The translations under genes and the position numbers were made by a program. From Clostridiales bacterium (GTDB lineage: Bacteria; Bacillota_A; Clostridia; Christensenellales; Christensenellaceae): 6,850 nucleotides of DNA. Numbering within the stretch: the stretch's first letter is position 1; each line of letters begins with the position of its first letter. Location: assembly GCA_003149735.1 (NCBI GenBank), contig QANA01000006.1, positions 1-6,850 of the forward strand. The letters are read 5' to 3'. Under the pieces are notes generated by a model. It saw only the letters and a program-made list of their open reading frames with translations, searched no databases and was not told the DNA's origin. Shown here in pieces: positions 4,587 to 6,850 of the stretch.

Positions 4587-6413
4587 GTGAAAAGAGAAGA
4601 TTTGAGGAATATTGCCATTATCGCCCATGTTGACCATGGCAAAACAACGCTTGTCAATGAAATGCTTCGGCAGGGCGGCGTATTCCGCAGCAATCAGGTG
4701 GTAGAAGATCGCGTCATGGATAGCAACGATATTGAGCGGGAGCGCGGCATCACCATTCTGGCGAAAAATACATCAGCCTTCTATAAAGGCGTAAAAATCA
4801 ATATTGTTGATACGCCCGGCCACGCCGACTTTGGCGGAGAGGTGGAGCGTGTCCTGAAAATGGTCAATGGAGTAGTGCTGTTGGTAGATGCTTTTGATGG
4901 CCCTATGCCGCAGACACGTTTTGTACTGCAGAAGGCACTGGAGCTCAACCATAAGGTAATTATTGTGGTCAATAAGATTGACCGCCCGGATGCGCGCCCC
5001 GAAGAAGTGACGGATGAGGTGCTGGAGCTGCTGCTGGAACTGGATGCGACGGATGAACAGCTGGACAGTCCGGTTATTTATTGCTCCGGTCGTGCGGGCA
5101 CCGCCAGCACGGATCCCTATACGCAGGGAGAGGATTTGCAGCCCTTGTTTGAGACGATTTTGACCCATATAGATGCGCCGGAAGGGGATCCCGAATCGCC
5201 TTTGCAGGTGCTGGTTTCTTCTATTGAATATAATGATTATGTGGGCAGGCTGGCTATTGGCCGGATTGAAAACGGCGTCATGCAAAAAGGTATGGAGGTT
5301 GCGCTGATAGATTATCATGACCAGGAGCTGTTTGAAAAGGCAAAGATCAATACGATCTATCAGTTCGCAGGCCTGAAGCGGGAAACGGTAGAAAGCGCCA
5401 AAGCAGGTGATATTGTCTGTTTCTCGGGCATCAGCGATGTCAATATCGGCAATACGGTTTGCGCGGTTGAAAAGCCGGAAGCCATTCCTTTTGTCAAAAT
5501 TTCAGAGCCGACAGTGGAAATGACCTTTTCAGTCAATAACAGCCCATTTGCCGGCAAGGAAGGTTCTTTTGTGACTTCCCGCCATTTGCGGGATCGCCTG
5601 TTTGGCGAATTGAAGAAGGATGTTTCTCTGCGGGTGGAGGAAACAGATTCCCCCGATTCCTTCCGCGTCCTGGGAAGAGGAGAGATGCATCTGTCTATTC
5701 TCATTGAAAATATGCGCAGAGAAGGCTTTGAGCTGCAGGTCAGCTCACCTAAGGTATTGTTTAAAACCGTGGACGGTCAGCGCCAGGAGCCGATGGAACG
5801 ATTGGTCTGCGATGTGCCTTCGGATGCGGTGGGCAGTGTAATTGAAAAAATCGGTTCCCGCAAAGGTGAAATGGTGCATATGCATCAGGTGGGTGAACGG
5901 ATACGCCTGGAATTCCTGGTGCCTTCCCGCGGCCTGTTTGGCTATTCCAACGACTTTATGACGGACACCAAGGGCGAGGGCATCATGAGCACAATTTTTG
6001 AAGGCTATGCGCCTTACAAAGGCGAAATTGCCAAGCGCAGCCTGGGTTCGTTGATTGCTCACGAAACAGGGGAAGCAGTAACTTACGGACTCTTTAATGC
6101 ACAGGATCGCGGCACCATGTTTATTACACCGGGTACGCCTGTTTATGCAGGCATGATTGTCGGTTGCTCTCCTAAGGCAGAAGATATTGTGGTCAATGTA
6201 TGCAAAAAGAAGCATGTGACCAATATGCGCGCTGCGGGCAGTGACGAAGCATTGCGGCTGACTCCGCCCCGTATTTTCAGCCTGGAAGAGTGCTTGGAAT
6301 TTATCGGTGACGATGAGTTAGTGGAGGTTACGCCCAAGAGCCTGCGCCTGAGAAAGCGCATTCTCGACCATACTATGCGTATGCGCGCTCAGTTCAACAA
6401 AAAGAATCAGTAA
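4587..6413 (+). CDS. typA: Ribosome-associated translational GTPase TypA/BipA
   Basis: This 608-residue translation factor GTPase binds the ribosome and helps 50S subunit assembly and stress or low-temperature growth. The G domain shows all motifs: AHVDHGKT (P-loop, 13-20), RERGITI (switch I, 51-57), DTPGH (75-79), NKID (129-132) and a G5-like SGRAG (167-171). The EF-Tu-like domain II follows (about 205-295), then the EF-G-like domains III and V. The TypA-specific C-terminal region includes the characteristic SRGLFGYSNDFMTDTKGEG (447-465) and the NMRAAGSDEALRLTPPR block (546-562). Length matches the family's usual 605-615. GTG at 4587 is the preferred start because AAGGTGA lies 5 bases before it; the product then begins MKREDLRNIAIIAHVDHGKT, in line with known TypA N-termini. 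It is a single-gene unit, divergent from the lipoprotein gene. All key residues are present. Confidence 0.98.
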   Translation: MKREDLRNIAIIAHVDHGKTTLVNEMLRQGGVFRSNQVVEDRVMDSNDIERERGITILAKNTSAFYKGVKINIVDTPGHADFGGEVERVLKMVNGVVLLVDAFDGPMPQTRFVLQKALELNHKVIIVVNKIDRPDARPEEVTDEVLELLLELDATDEQLDSPVIYCSGRAGTASTDPYTQGEDLQPLFETILTHIDAPEGDPESPLQVLVSSIEYNDYVGRLAIGRIENGVMQKGMEVALIDYHDQELFEKAKINTIYQFAGLKRETVESAKAGDIVCFSGISDVNIGNTVCAVEKPEAIPFVKISEPTVEMTFSVNNSPFAGKEGSFVTSRHLRDRLFGELKKDVSLRVEETDSPDSFRVLGRGEMHLSILIENMRREGFELQVSSPKVLFKTVDGQRQEPMERLVCDVPSDAVGSVIEKIGSRKGEMVHMHQVGERIRLEFLVPSRGLFGYSNDFMTDTKGEGIMSTIFEGYAPYKGEIAKRSLGSLIAHETGEAVTYGLFNAQDRGTMFITPGTPVYAGMIVGCSPKAEDIVVNVCKKKHVTNMRAAGSDEALRLTPPRIFSLEECLEFIGDDELVEVTPKSLRLRKRILDHTMRMRAQFNKKNQ

Positions 6414-6423
6414 ATATTTCAAT

Positions 6424-6453
6424 AAAAAAGCGTTTCTTATGAAACGCTTTTTT
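6424..6453. terminator. Bidirectional terminator between typA and the PAP2 gene
   Basis: A 13-bp perfect stem (6424-6436 with 6441-6453) with a TTAT loop has a GCGTTTC/GAAACGC core flanked by six A residues on one side and six T residues on the other. It begins about 10 bases after the typA stop codon and about 17 bases beyond the stop of the converging PAP2 gene, so it can serve both. Confidence 0.92.
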
Positions 6454-6469
6454 GTGTTGCTGAGAAAAC

Positions 6470-6850
6470 TCAATTGCAAAGCGGCGGCAGCTGAGAAAAA
6501 CGGCGCTGCAGGCGTTCGTATCCCTGCAGAAGTAATATCAGCCCTAATAGCATGAGAAGTACGGCAAAGCAGACATCGCTTAAAAAATGTTTGCCGATGA
6601 CAATGCGGGAAAAGCCGGAAATTGCAATATAGCATGCGTTGCCGATTTGAATGAGGGGCCGATGTTTGCGGAGGGAAGGGAAAAAAGCGGGTAACAACAG
6701 GCTGAGCAGAATGCCACAGGAGGCTGCCGTATGACCGGAAGGAAAAGAAGAGCCGCCTTGGTGGCTGAAAACATACCAGGGACTAAAAGAACCTGCCCCT
6801 TGCAAGAGCGTTTCATACCGAGGGCGCCCGGCCAATGCTTTCAACCCCTG
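6470..6850 (-). CDS. PAP2-family phosphatase, N-terminus outside the window
   Basis: The frame stays open to the right edge, and the TTG at 6844 has no ribosome binding site in view, so the true start lies beyond the window. The visible 126 residues contain the three PAP2 signature blocks in order: KALAGRPR, then SSFPSGHTAASCG with the catalytic-type PSGH, then SRIVIGKHFLSDV, which matches SRxxxGxHxxxD and supplies the nucleophilic His. Between and after them are hydrophobic helices, and the C-terminus is a short basic tail (QGYERLQRRFSQLPPLCN). PAP2 membrane proteins remove phosphate from lipid phosphates such as phosphatidic acid or undecaprenyl pyrophosphate; which one applies is not shown here. 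It converges on typA and shares the terminator with it. The missing part should hold one to three membrane helices. Confidence 0.92.
   Translation of the reverse strand, partial: QGLKALAGRPRYETLLQGAGSFSPWYVFSHQGGSSFPSGHTAASCGILLSLLLPAFFPSLRKHRPLIQIGNACYIAISGFSRIVIGKHFLSDVCFAVLLMLLGLILLLQGYERLQRRFSQLPPLCN

Noticed and set aside
4773..5318. Minus-strand open frames inside typA
   Set aside because: They are antisense to typA, low in complexity and show no initiation signals.

Overview
The window looks like a chromosomal segment from a low-to-middle GC Gram-positive bacterium, most likely a gut-type member of Bacillota. The evidence is a lipoprotein carrying a DUF4349-type domain, strong AGGAGG-like ribosome binding sites, compact sigma-A-type promoters, short intrinsic terminators and TTATCCACA-type DnaA boxes. 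The genetic code is standard. I cannot place it to class or family from the sequence alone.

Layout. Five genes lie on the minus strand from the left edge to about 4.36 kb: the start of a YycJ/WalJ-type metallo-beta-lactamase-fold hydrolase (runs off the left edge), a 71-residue acyl carrier protein, a 12-helix major facilitator transporter, a two-lobed GNAT-like acetyltransferase, and a DUF4349-type membrane-anchored lipoprotein. Divergent to these is typA/bipA, a complete ribosome-associated GTPase gene on the plus strand. Convergent to typA at the right edge is a PAP2-family phosphatase whose N-terminus lies outside the window. There is no gap over 300 bases without a gene. The larger intergenic spaces hold promoters, terminators, palindromes and a cluster of DnaA-box-like sequences.

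The genes look like individually controlled units rather than one operon. Strong hairpin terminators follow the acyl carrier protein, the acetyltransferase, the lipoprotein and typA. Recognisable promoters precede the hydrolase, the acyl carrier protein, the transporter and typA. The transporter has no visible terminator before the acyl carrier protein gene, so read-through between those two is possible. I see no shared pathway linking the genes.

The coding content is ordinary. The most interesting signals are non-coding: five DnaA-box-like 9-mers packed into 60 bp at 2018-2077 between the acetyltransferase stop codon and its terminator; a 31-bp inverted repeat abutting the transporter's -35 element; and a perfect 19-bp palindrome that contains an extended -10 motif upstream of the acetyltransferase. 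I found no CRISPR array, insertion sequence, tRNA, rRNA or toxin-antitoxin or phage-defence locus, and nothing I would call a new multi-gene system.
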